Positions 16,160 to 23,967 of a stretch of 64,000 nucleotides of DNA are shown in pieces (the stretch's first letter is position 1; the number at the start of each line of letters is the position of its first letter). Under the pieces are notes generated by a model. That model did not search any database, had not been told where the DNA came from, and worked only from the letters and a program-made list of their open reading frames with translations. The position numbers were made by a program, and so were the translations under genes. The stretch covers positions 310,001 to 374,000 of the forward strand of contig JAWKRT010000002.1 of the NCBI GenBank assembly GCA_041389495.1. Reading direction: 5' to 3'. This DNA is from Myxococcota bacterium (GTDB lineage Bacteria > Myxococcota_A > UBA9160 > UBA4427).

Positions 16160-16924
16160 ATGTCCGACCGCACCTCGCTCTCCGATCGCATGCTGAAGCG
16201 CGCCGTGCCGCGGCCCGTTCCCGGGTTCGCGCCGGAGCCCGTCGCGCTCGGCGACGGCCTCTTCGCGCTCGACCGGCGGCTGCGGCACTTCGGTGTCGCG
16301 CTGCTGCCGACGCGCACGACGATCGCGCGGCTCGCGGACGGCGCGCTCGTCGTGATCTCGCCCCCGCCGCTCGCCGACGGCGCGACGCGACGCGCGATCG
16401 ACGCGCTCGGGCGCGTCGCGTGGATCGTGGCGCCGAGCTCGTTCCACTACCTCTACGCCGGCGACTTCGCGCGCCACTACCCGGATGCGCGGCTCGTCGG
16501 TGCGCCCGGGCTCGGCGCGCGCGCGCCCGGGCTCGCACTCGACGCGGAGCTCGTCGCGCCGCCCGCCGCGTGGTCGGGCGTGCTCGACACGGCGCTGCTG
16601 CGCGCGCCGCGCGGCGTCGCCGAAGTGCTCTTCTTCCACGCGCCGTCGCGCGCGCTCGTGCTGACCGACCTGGCCTTCCACGTGACGCACTACCCGCGCG
16701 CGCTCGATCGCCTCGTCTGGCGGCTCTCCGGCATCCCGCGCGGCTTCGGCCCGGGTCGGACGACGCGAGGCCTCCTGCTCGGCGATCGCGCCGCCGCGCG
16801 CGAAGCGCTGCGGCGCGCGCTCGCGTGGCCGTTCGAGCGCATCGTCGTCGCACACGGCGAGGTGCTCGAGCACGGCGCGCGCGCGGCATTCGAGCGCGCG
16901 TTCGCGGCGTGGCTCGAGGACTAA
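16160..16924 (+). CDS. DUF4336 protein (metallo-beta-lactamase-like fold)
   Basis: A 254-residue DUF4336 protein. The family core is visible: LGDGLFALDRRLRHFGVALLP, TTIARLADGALVVISP, VAWIVAPSSFHYLYAGDF, HYPDARLVGAPGL, EVLFFHAPSRALVLTD, and a late IVVAHGEVLEHG. The SFHYLY and AHGE histidines match the layout of a degenerate metallo-beta-lactamase fold; the function is unknown. GGAG at 16150-16153 precedes ATG at 16160. It stands between an operon and a small lipoprotein gene, 86 nt upstream of the latter. Confidence 0.85.
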   Translation: MSDRTSLSDRMLKRAVPRPVPGFAPEPVALGDGLFALDRRLRHFGVALLPTRTTIARLADGALVVISPPPLADGATRRAIDALGRVAWIVAPSSFHYLYAGDFARHYPDARLVGAPGLGARAPGLALDAELVAPPAAWSGVLDTALLRAPRGVAEVLFFHAPSRALVLTDLAFHVTHYPRALDRLVWRLSGIPRGFGPGRTTRGLLLGDRAAAREALRRALAWPFERIVVAHGEVLEHGARAAFERAFAAWLED

Positions 16925-17010
16925 CGAAAAGTCTTGCCTTCGGGCTCTCGCCGTCGTCAGGCTGTGCGGCCGCGACGGTTCGCGGTCGACGCCCGTCGGC
17001 GAGGGTGCGA

Positions 17011-17448
17011 ATGCGCATGGCCTTCCCGAGGATCGCGATCCGGCTCGCCGCGGCGACGACCGTGTCCAGCGTACTGCTCGGCTGCGTGGCCGCCGGCCCC
17101 TCCGACCCGCCGGGATGGATCCGTCGCTGCGAGCGCGACCTCCAGGATCCCGCCGCCGACGAGTTCCAGAAGGCCGCCGCCGCCGCGATGATGCAGGCGC
17201 TCTACGACGACGTGGGCGCCTGTCGCAGCACGTATCCGGAGCACGAGCCCTTCCTGCTGTACCTGCTCTACGGGCGGGACGGAAAGCTGATCGACAGCTA
17301 CGCGGATCCTCCGACGGTCGCGTCGCGCTGCTTCCGGTTCCGGGCGCCGGACGTCGATGCGCGTCCGCCGGGCAACCAGCACTGCTTCCGATTCGGGCTC
17401 AGCGGAGAGCGCGGTCCGCGACACCACGAGCCCGAGTCGCGCGAGTGA
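17011..17448 (+). CDS. Small putative lipoprotein
   Basis: A 145-residue protein with a lipoprotein signal: basic n-region, hydrophobic core and lipobox LLGC (Cys at about residue 25). The mature part is short and contains four Cys residues (RRCERD, GACRST, SRCFRF, QHCFRF), which could form two disulfides. No family is recognised. Two ATGs lie six bases apart; the first (17011) has GAGGG five bases upstream. It is probably outer-membrane or periplasmic. It is convergent with an alpha/beta hydrolase gene 18 nt away. Confidence 0.7.
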   Translation: MRMAFPRIAIRLAAATTVSSVLLGCVAAGPSDPPGWIRRCERDLQDPAADEFQKAAAAAMMQALYDDVGACRSTYPEHEPFLLYLLYGRDGKLIDSYADPPTVASRCFRFRAPDVDARPPGNQHCFRFGLSGERGPRHHEPESRE

Positions 17449-17466
17449 GCAAGCGCGCCGAAGCTC

Positions 17467-18378
17467 TCACGAGATCGCCGACCGGACTGCGCGCGCGCGC
17501 GTGAGGTGCGCGGACATGGCGTCGAGCCAGCCGTCCGTGTCCTCGCGGTGCGGGTGGTGGCCGGCGTCGGCGAGGTCGACGCGGACGGCGCCCGGGATGC
17601 CGCGGGCGAGCGCGTCGGCCCCGGAGAGGAAGCCCTCGTCGTCGAGGCCGACGAGGACGGTCGTCGGCAGCGCGAGCTCGTGCAGGCGCTCGACGACCGG
17701 GGCCTGGCGCACCATCGCCAGGCCGAGCGCGCCGTAGGCGACCGGGTCCATCGAGCGGTAGCGGTGGCGCTGGTGCGGCACGTACGCGTCGGCCCACTTG
17801 CGCGCCTGGCGGTCGGACGGCGCATCGGACGGGCGCTCGCGCGCGATGCGCTCGACGAGCGCCTGGAAGAACGCCATGCCGCGCTCGACGGCGATCGCGC
17901 CTCCCTTCTCGAAGGTCGCGGCCGCATAGCCCTCGGGCGCGAACGGCGCCGTGCTCATGAGGACGAGCGATGCGAGCCGGCGCGGGTGCGCGAGCGCGAA
18001 GCGCAGCGCGACCATGCCGCCGAGCGAGTGCCCGAGCAGGTGGCAGCGCGCGACGCCGAGGCCGTCGAGGAAGCGCGCGAGGTCGGCGACGAGCCGGTCG
18101 AACGAGTAGGCGGCGGCGTCGCCCGCGTGCGTCGAGTCGCCGTGCCCGCGCAGGTCGGGCGCGAGCACGCGCAGGCCCGGCTCGCGCAGCGCGAGGAGCG
18201 GCATCGCGGGCAGGAAGTCGTCGCGGTGGCCGGTGAGACCGTGCACGAGCACGAGCGGCGCTCCGCCACCGGCGTCTTCGCCGGCTCCGATCTCCGAGTA
18301 CGCGACCTCGACGTCGCCGAGATCGGCGCGGCGGACCCGGGGAACGAGCGCTCGACGCGGGGCGCGGTCGTCCGGCAT
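17467..18378 (-). CDS. Alpha/beta-hydrolase
   Basis: A 303-residue alpha/beta-fold hydrolase of the epoxide-hydrolase/3-oxoadipate-lactonase type. Motifs: LVHGLTGHRDDF (oxyanion hole), APDLRGHG, nucleophile GHSLGGM near residue 110, VGLDDEGFL (acid) and ADAGHHPHRED (His). It hydrolyses an ester, lactone or C-C bond; the substrate is unknown. Start ATG at 18378 follows GGGAGC, and the frame open upstream is a shadow of the divergent SDR. Its TATCAT -10 overlaps the promoter of that SDR. Confidence 0.9.
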   Translation of the reverse strand: MPDDRAPRRALVPRVRRADLGDVEVAYSEIGAGEDAGGGAPLVLVHGLTGHRDDFLPAMPLLALREPGLRVLAPDLRGHGDSTHAGDAAAYSFDRLVADLARFLDGLGVARCHLLGHSLGGMVALRFALAHPRRLASLVLMSTAPFAPEGYAAATFEKGGAIAVERGMAFFQALVERIARERPSDAPSDRQARKWADAYVPHQRHRYRSMDPVAYGALGLAMVRQAPVVERLHELALPTTVLVGLDDEGFLSGADALARGIPGAVRVDLADAGHHPHREDTDGWLDAMSAHLTRARAVRSAIS

Positions 18379-18404
18379 GATGCTCCCTTCGGTGCGAGCG
18401 GCGC

Positions 18405-18414
18405 ATGATAGGCG
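18405..18414. promoter_or_regulatory. Overlapping divergent -10 elements
   Basis: The minus strand has TATCAT (18410 to 18405) followed by GCGCC, for the hydrolase gene. The plus strand has TG-A-TAGGCG (18409-18414), an extended -10 for the SDR gene. They share TA at 18409-18410, as at 12199-12200. Confidence 0.5.
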
Positions 18415-18453
18415 ATGGCCGCGCCCGCGTGACGAGGTGTCGGGAGCCGCGCG

Positions 18454-19254
18454 ATGAGTCCGTCCGATCGATCCCTGCGCGGCAAGGTCGCCGTCGTGAC
18501 GGGCGCCGGCCCGGGCATCGGGCGCGCGACGGCGCTCGCACTCGCGGCCGACGGCGCGAGCGTCGTGGTCGCTGCGCGCCGCGCCGCACGGCTCGGCGCG
18601 CTCGCGGACGACGTCGCGCGGGCGACCGGCGCCCGCTGCCTCGCGGTGCCGACGGACATCGCCGACGCGGCGTCGCGCGCCGCGCTCGTCGAGCGCGTCG
18701 CGGCGGAGCTCGGGCGCGTCGATGCGCTCGTCAACGTCGCCGCCCACGGCGGGCCGCGCGCGCGCGTCGCCGAGACCGACTGGGACGCCTACCTCGAGGC
18801 GGTGCGCGTCAACGTCGTCGCCACGATGTCGCTCTGCGGGCTCGCCGCGGAGCGCATGCGCGCGGCGGGGACGGGCGGGTCGATCGTCAACATCGGCGCG
18901 CTCAGCTCGACGACGATGCTCGCGAAGATGGCGAGCTACACGACGACGAAGGCCGCGATGGTGGTCGCCTCGAAGACGATGGCGCGCGAGGTCGGGCCGG
19001 CGGGCATCCGCGTGAACGTCGTGACGCCCGGGTTCACGACGGGCGCGCCCCTCGACGCGATGTTCGCGCAGATGGCGGCGCGCACGGGCGGCGACGCGGC
19101 CGAGCTGTCGGCGCGCGCCGCGCGCGAGGCCGCGCTCCACCGCCACGTCGACCCCGAGGACGTGGCCGAGGCCGTGCTGTTCCTCGCGTCGGAGCGCGGG
19201 CGCGGCGTGACGGGCGTCGAGCTGCACGTGAACGCGGGGCTCTGGATCGGCTAG
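18454..19254 (+). CDS. Short-chain dehydrogenase/reductase
   Basis: A 266-residue SDR. Cofactor motif TGAGPGIG at about residues 16-23, with an AARRAARLGAL segment suggesting NADP preference (inferred). The NAG motif is replaced by NVAA; the catalytic residues are Ser in IGALSS and YTTTK. The C-terminus ends VELHVNAGLWIG, as in 3-oxoacyl-ACP-reductase-like SDRs. GGGAG lies about nine bases before the ATG. It is transcribed alone from the shared divergent promoter, with the OYE-like gene starting 130 nt downstream. Confidence 0.9.
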   Translation: MSPSDRSLRGKVAVVTGAGPGIGRATALALAADGASVVVAARRAARLGALADDVARATGARCLAVPTDIADAASRAALVERVAAELGRVDALVNVAAHGGPRARVAETDWDAYLEAVRVNVVATMSLCGLAAERMRAAGTGGSIVNIGALSSTTMLAKMASYTTTKAAMVVASKTMAREVGPAGIRVNVVTPGFTTGAPLDAMFAQMAARTGGDAAELSARAAREAALHRHVDPEDVAEAVLFLASERGRGVTGVELHVNAGLWIG

Positions 19255-19384
19255 CGGGCGCGCCGCGCTCGCGACCGCCCGGCGCGCCGAGCGGCTGCCG
19301 CGCACGCCGGCGCCGCGGCGCTTGTGGAATCGCCGCGGCGCGCGAGAATGCGCGCCGCCCGACGCACCGGAGGAGCCGACGCCC

Positions 19385-20449
19385 GTGACGACCCTGTTCG
19401 ATCCCGTGACCCTCGGCCGCATCGCGCTGCGCAACCGCGTCGTGATGGCGCCGATGACGCGCTCGCGCGCGGGCGCCGACGACGCGCCGACCGACCTCGT
19501 CGTCGAGTACTACCGGCAGCGCGCGGGCGCGGGCCTGATCGTCACGGAGGGCATCTATCCGAGCGTCGACGGCAAGGGCTACTGCCGCACGCCCGGGCTC
19601 GTGACGGCGCCGCAGGTCGCGGGATGGCGGCGCGTGTGCGAGGCCGTGCACGGCGAGGGCGGGCGCATCGTCGCGCAGCTCATGCACTGCGGGCGCGTCT
19701 GCCACCGCGACAACAAGCCCGCCGGCGCCGAGACGGTCGCGCCCTCGGCGGTGCGCGCGCGCGGCGAGATGTTCACGGACACGGCCGGCATGCAGCCGTT
19801 CGACGAGCCGCGCGCACTCCGCTCCGACGAGATCCCGGGCGTCGTCGCCGAGTACCGCCGCGCGACCGAGCGCGCCTACGAGGCGGGCTTCGACGGCGTC
19901 GAGCTCCACTGCACGAGCGGCTACCTGCCCGCGCAGTTCCTGTCGACGGGCACGAACCGCCGCGACGACGCCTGGGGCGGCTCGCTCGCGAACCGCATCC
20001 GCTTCCCGGTCGAGGTGCTCGACGCGATGGCGGGCGTCGACGGCGCCGACCGCGTGGGCTTCCGCATCTGCCCGGGCAACCCGTTCAACGACCTCTCGGA
20101 CGACGACCCCGAGGAGACGTTCCGCGCCTTCCTCGGCGCCGTGCGCGGCAAGGGGCTCGCCTACTGTCACGTGATCCGCCTGCACGACACGCCGCTCGAC
20201 AACGTCGCGCTCGCGCGCGAGTGCTTCGGCGGGCCGCTCGTCCTGAACGACTCGTACGAGCTCGCCGAGGCGCAGCAGGCCGTCGCGAGCGGCGTCGGCG
20301 AAGCGGTCGCGTTCGGACGCGCCTTCATCGGGAACCCGGATCTCGTCGAGCGCCTCCGCACGGGCGCCGAGCTCGCGCGCTTCGACCCGAAGCGCCTCTA
20401 CACGCCCGGGCCGGAGGGCTACACCGACTATCCGCCGCTCGGCGGCTGA
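19385..20449 (+). CDS. NADH:flavin oxidoreductase (old yellow enzyme family)
   Basis: A 354-residue OYE-type FMN ene-reductase of the NemA/OPR group. Motifs: VVMAPMTRSRA, GAGLIVTEG, LMHCGRVCHRDNKP, the block GVELHCTSGYLPAQFLS, DDAWGGSLANRIRFP and AFGRAFIGNPDL. In classic enzymes the substrate-binding pair is H...N or H...H in HxANGY; here the second residue is Ser (HCTSGY), which could alter reactivity. The start is GTG, with GGAGGAG eight bases upstream. A possible GAGAAT -10 lies at 19344-19349. It is followed four bases later by the TMTC-like gene. Confidence 0.92.
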   Translation: MTTLFDPVTLGRIALRNRVVMAPMTRSRAGADDAPTDLVVEYYRQRAGAGLIVTEGIYPSVDGKGYCRTPGLVTAPQVAGWRRVCEAVHGEGGRIVAQLMHCGRVCHRDNKPAGAETVAPSAVRARGEMFTDTAGMQPFDEPRALRSDEIPGVVAEYRRATERAYEAGFDGVELHCTSGYLPAQFLSTGTNRRDDAWGGSLANRIRFPVEVLDAMAGVDGADRVGFRICPGNPFNDLSDDDPEETFRAFLGAVRGKGLAYCHVIRLHDTPLDNVALARECFGGPLVLNDSYELAEAQQAVASGVGEAVAFGRAFIGNPDLVERLRTGAELARFDPKRLYTPGPEGYTDYPPLGG

Positions 20450-20453
20450 GGCG

Positions 20454-22073
20454 GTGGGCGTGCGCGGCGCCTGCGCGACGGCCGCGCCGGGGGCGTCGCT
20501 CTCGCGCACGGCCGCGCTCGCGACGGCCGTCGGCGTCGCGGTCGCCGCCGCCTTCGCCCGCGCCCTCGCTTGCGACTTCTTCCAGATCGACGACTACGAC
20601 CTCGTGCTCCACAACGAGCACGTGATGCGCGGGCTCTCGCGCGAGGGCGTCGCGTGGGCGTTCGCGAGCCCGCTCGTCGGCAACTGGACGCCGCTCGCGT
20701 GGCTGTCGCACATGGCCGACGTGTCGCTCTTCGGCGCTCGCGCGGCCGGCCACCACGCCACGTCCGTGCTGCTGCACGCGGCGACGGCGGCGCTCGTGTT
20801 CGCGTTCCTCGCGCGCGCGACCGGCGCACCCGTGCGCAGCGCGCTCGCCGCGCTGGCGTTCGCGCTGCACCCGATGCGCGTCGAGTCGGTGGTGTGGATC
20901 GCCGAGCGCCGCGACGTGCTCTCGGGCTTCTTCGGCGCGGCGACGCTGTGCGCGTGGGGCGCCTACGCGCGGGCGCGCCACGCGCGCGCCTATGCGGCCG
21001 CCCTCGCGCTCGCGGCCATGGCGATGGCCTCGAAGGCGACGCTCGTGACGCTCCCGTTCCTGCTCCTGCTCGTCGACGTCTGGCCGCTCGGGCGCGCGCC
21101 GCTCGCGGCGCCCGCGCGCGAGACGGCGCGCGCGCTGCTCCGGCTCGCGGTCGAGAAGCTCCCGTTCTTCGCGCTCGCGGCCGTCGCGAGCGCGGCGACG
21201 CTCGTCGCGCAGGGCGATGCGGGCGCCGTCGTTCCGGCCGACGTGCTGCCCCTCGGCGCGCGCCTCGCGAACGCGGTGATGGCGACGTCGCACCATCTCG
21301 AGACGACGCTCTGGCCATCGCGGCTCTCGGTGATGGTGATGCATCCCGCGCTCTTCGGCGGCGTCGGTCACGCGCCTGCGGCCGTCGCGCTGACGGCCGC
21401 CTTCCTCGCCGGCCTGACCGCGCTCGCGGTCGCGGCGCGCGCGCGCGGCTACGCGCTCGTCGGCTGGCTGTGGTTCGCGGGTGCGCTCGTTCCGACGCTC
21501 GGCCTCGTGCAGGCGGGCCTCCAGGGGCTCGCCCATCGCTACACCTACCTGCCGCACGTCGGGCTCGCGATGCTCTTCGCGTGGGGCGCGTGCGACGGCG
21601 TCGAGCGCGCGGCGCGCGCCGCGCCGCCGCGCGCCCGGGCTGCGCTCCGGAGCGGCGCGGCGGTCGCCGGCGCGCTCGTGCTCGGCGCGCTCGCCGCGCG
21701 CACGTTCGTCGAGATCGGCCACTGGCGCACGACCGAAGCGCGCTTCCGCCACGAGGTCGCGATCGACCCCGGCGCCTGGAACCACCGCTTCTACCTCGGC
21801 AACGCGCTGCTCGTGGAGGGGCGCCCGGCGGATGCGATCGCACCGCTCGAGGCCGCGCGCGAGCGCCTCCCGCGCGCGGGAGGGCGCGAGCTGCGCGAGG
21901 CCTGGGCGAGCGTCGAGCTCGCGCGCGGGAAGGCGCTCGACGGTGCGGGCCGGAGCGCCGACGCGATCGACGCCTTCCGCCGATCGCTCGCGATCGCGCC
22001 GCGCGAGGAGACGGCTCGCCGGCTCGCCGAGGCCGCGCGGCGCGCGTCCGCGCGCGCGCCGCGCGCCGACTAA
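20454..22073 (+). CDS. TMTC-like membrane protein with TPR tail
   Basis: A 539-residue multi-pass membrane protein of the bacterial O-mannosyltransferase/TMTC-like (GT-C) type. The luminal acidic loop DDYDLVLHNEHV appears near residue 45, then HPMRVESVVWIAERRDV, LQGLAHRYTYLPHVG and about ten hydrophobic segments. The C-terminal 120 residues form TPR-like helices (DPGAWNHRFYLGNALL, GRSADAIDAFRRSLAIAP). It probably transfers a sugar from a lipid carrier to exported protein; this is inference from family. Starts at GTG 20454 or 20460 are both possible, four bases after the OYE stop. Its TAA overlaps the convergent esterase stop. Confidence 0.82.
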   Translation: MGVRGACATAAPGASLSRTAALATAVGVAVAAAFARALACDFFQIDDYDLVLHNEHVMRGLSREGVAWAFASPLVGNWTPLAWLSHMADVSLFGARAAGHHATSVLLHAATAALVFAFLARATGAPVRSALAALAFALHPMRVESVVWIAERRDVLSGFFGAATLCAWGAYARARHARAYAAALALAAMAMASKATLVTLPFLLLLVDVWPLGRAPLAAPARETARALLRLAVEKLPFFALAAVASAATLVAQGDAGAVVPADVLPLGARLANAVMATSHHLETTLWPSRLSVMVMHPALFGGVGHAPAAVALTAAFLAGLTALAVAARARGYALVGWLWFAGALVPTLGLVQAGLQGLAHRYTYLPHVGLAMLFAWGACDGVERAARAAPPRARAALRSGAAVAGALVLGALAARTFVEIGHWRTTEARFRHEVAIDPGAWNHRFYLGNALLVEGRPADAIAPLEAARERLPRAGGRELREAWASVELARGKALDGAGRSADAIDAFRRSLAIAPREETARRLAEAARRASARAPRAD

Positions 22074-23023
22074 CGTCGCGCGAGCGCGCGGCCGAGCGCG
22101 GCGAACGACTCCGCGGACACGCGCTTCGAGATCTCCGCCGTCGTGATCAGGCCCGAGCCGTGGAAGGTGCCGGGGAAGGCGTGGAGCTCGACCGACACGC
22201 CCGCCTGCAGCATGCGCGCCGCGTAGTCGATGCCCTCGTCGCGCAGCGGGTCGAACTCCATCACCGAGACGTAGGCGGGCGGGAGGCCGGCGAGGTCGGT
22301 CGCGCGCGCGGGCGCGGCGTACGGCGGGACGTCGCCGCCGAGGAGCGGCCCGAGGTAGTGGCGCCAGCTCCAGATCGCGTTCGGCCGGTTCCACAGCGGC
22401 GTGTCGGTGAACGCCTTCATCGAGGGCGTCTCGAGGCGGTCGTCGAGCTCGGGGATCTCGAGCAGCTGGAAGCAGAGCGCGGGGCCGCCGCGGTCGCGCG
22501 CGAGGAGCGCGGTCGCCGCGGCGAGGCCGCCTCCCGCGCTCTGCCCGGCGACCGCGATGCGCGCGGGATCGACGCCGAGCCCGGCCGCGTTCGCGGCCGT
22601 CCACCGCAGCGCCGCAAGGCAGTCCTCGACGCCGGCCGGGTAGGGGTGCTCGGGCGCGAGGCGGTACTCGACCGACACGACGACCGCGTCGTGCTGCAGC
22701 GCGACCGCATCGCACCACGCGTCCATCATGTCGACGTTCCCGAACAGGAAGCCGCCGCCGTGGATCTCGACGACGGCCGCGCGCGGCGCGGAGGCCGCGG
22801 CCGCCGGCGCGTAGACGCGCACCGGCACATCGGGGTCGCCGTCGCGCCCGGGGACGGCGACGTCGCGGCGCGCGACGCCGGGAAGGGGATCCGTCGCCTG
22901 GCCCATCATCGCCGCGCGCGTCGCGCGTCCCTCGACGATGCCCTGCGGATCGGCGAGGTCGGAGATCGTGGGAAGCGCGTCGAGAAAGGGGAGGTACTCG
23001 GGGTCGTAGGCGTACTTCGGCAT
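22070..23023 (-). CDS. HSL-family alpha/beta hydrolase (esterase)
   Basis: A 317-residue hormone-sensitive-lipase-family esterase. Signature HGGGF supplies the oxyanion hole; the nucleophile is in GQSAGGG near residue 160; the acid is in MEFDPLRDEG, and the base His lies in FPGTFHGSG. It hydrolyses short or medium esters. ATG at 23023 begins the canonical N-terminus; an open frame upstream is spurious. It is 85 nt downstream of the enoyl-CoA hydratase gene on the same strand and may share its transcript. Confidence 0.92.
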   Translation of the reverse strand: MPKYAYDPEYLPFLDALPTISDLADPQGIVEGRATRAAMMGQATDPLPGVARRDVAVPGRDGDPDVPVRVYAPAAAASAPRAAVVEIHGGGFLFGNVDMMDAWCDAVALQHDAVVVSVEYRLAPEHPYPAGVEDCLAALRWTAANAAGLGVDPARIAVAGQSAGGGLAAATALLARDRGGPALCFQLLEIPELDDRLETPSMKAFTDTPLWNRPNAIWSWRHYLGPLLGGDVPPYAAPARATDLAGLPPAYVSVMEFDPLRDEGIDYAARMLQAGVSVELHAFPGTFHGSGLITTAEISKRVSAESFAALGRALARR

Positions 23024-23037
23024 GGGTGGGGTCCTGT

Positions 23038-23075
23038 TCGGTGCGTCGCTCGTTGCGTCGTCGGTGCGTCGCTCG
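23038..23075. repeat. 15-nt direct repeat pair
   Basis: TCGGTGCGTCGCTCG occurs at 23038-23052 and again at 23061-23075, in the gap between enoyl-CoA hydratase and esterase genes. No function is evident. Confidence 0.4.
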
Positions 23076-23108
23076 CGGGGGTCCCGCGCGCGGTGCGGTT
23101 CGCGCGCG

Positions 23109-23924
23109 TCAGCGCTTCGCGGCGTCGGGCGTCTGCTGGGCGCGACCGCGATCGCGCACGCCCTCGAACGACGCGCCCGCGCCGGCCCACGCATTCGACT
23201 TCGCGATGTGCGCGGCCGAGCGCTCGGCCTCGAGCGCGAGCGCCTCGCCGAGCGGGAGCGCGAAGCCATCGTCCATCACGCGCTTGATCGCACCCAGCAT
23301 GGAAGGCGGCGCCGAGGCCATGTCGGCCGCGATCCGCAGCGCGGTCGGCAGGAGATCCTCGGGCGCGACGACGTGGCTCACGAGCCCCCACTGCGCGGCC
23401 TGCTCGGCGGACAGGAAGTTGCCCGTCAGCGACAGGTACTTCGCGCGGTAGATCCCGACCGCGCGCGCGAGCAGCTGCGATGCGCCCGCGCCCGGCACGA
23501 TGCCGACGCGCACGTGCGTGTCGGCGAAGCGCGCGTTCGTCGACGCGACGAGCACGTCGCACGCGAGCGCGATCTCGAGCCCTCCCGTGACGGCCGGCCC
23601 GTTGATCGCGCCGATGATCGGGCCCTCGAAGGCGGCCATCGCATCCCAGCAGGCCGGGCGGCGCCAGGGCTCCGCGCCGTCGCGCGGTGCGCTCGGGGCC
23701 TCGGCCGCCTCGCGCAGGTCGACGCCGGCGCTGAACGCCGCGCCCGCGCCCGTCAGCACGACGATGCGCACGTCCGCGTCGGCCTGCGCGCTCCGGAACG
23801 CGTCGTCGAGCTCGGCGAAGAGCGCGCGCGAGAGCGCGTTGCGCGCTTCGGGGCGGTTGAGCGTGAGGAGGAGCGTTCCGGGGACGTCGTCGCGGTGCTC
23901 GCGGAGCACGAGGGGCTCGGCCAA
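23109..23924 (-). CDS. Enoyl-CoA hydratase/isomerase family protein
   Basis: A 271-residue crotonase-superfamily protein. Motifs: LNRPEARNAL, GAAFSAGVDL (oxyanion loop), GPAVTGGLEIALACDVLVAS and the catalytic-region segment FADTHVRVGIVPGAGASQLL. In this last block both catalytic positions appear replaced relative to hydratases with two Glu, so an isomerase, hydrolase or lyase role is equally possible. The start codon is TTG at 23924, eight bases after AAGGAG, giving the usual N-terminus. A consensus TATAAT lies upstream at 23954-23959 (minus strand). It is divergent from a Baeyer-Villiger monooxygenase. Confidence 0.9.
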   Translation of the reverse strand: MAEPLVLREHRDDVPGTLLLTLNRPEARNALSRALFAELDDAFRSAQADADVRIVVLTGAGAAFSAGVDLREAAEAPSAPRDGAEPWRRPACWDAMAAFEGPIIGAINGPAVTGGLEIALACDVLVASTNARFADTHVRVGIVPGAGASQLLARAVGIYRAKYLSLTGNFLSAEQAAQWGLVSHVVAPEDLLPTALRIAADMASAPPSMLGAIKRVMDDGFALPLGEALALEAERSAAHIAKSNAWAGAGASFEGVRDRGRAQQTPDAAKR

Positions 23925-23953
23925 GAAAGACTCCTTCTCGCGGGGCGGCGCTC

Positions 23954-23961
23954 ATTATATT
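23954..23961. promoter_or_regulatory. Overlapping consensus -10 elements in both directions
   Basis: The minus strand reads TATAAT (23959 to 23954), a perfect -10, followed by GAGCGCC, serving the enoyl-CoA hydratase gene. The plus strand reads TATATT (23956-23961), ending 6 nt before the monooxygenase ATG. The two share TATA. No good -35 is visible on either strand. Confidence 0.6.
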
Positions 23962-23967
23962 GGGCTC

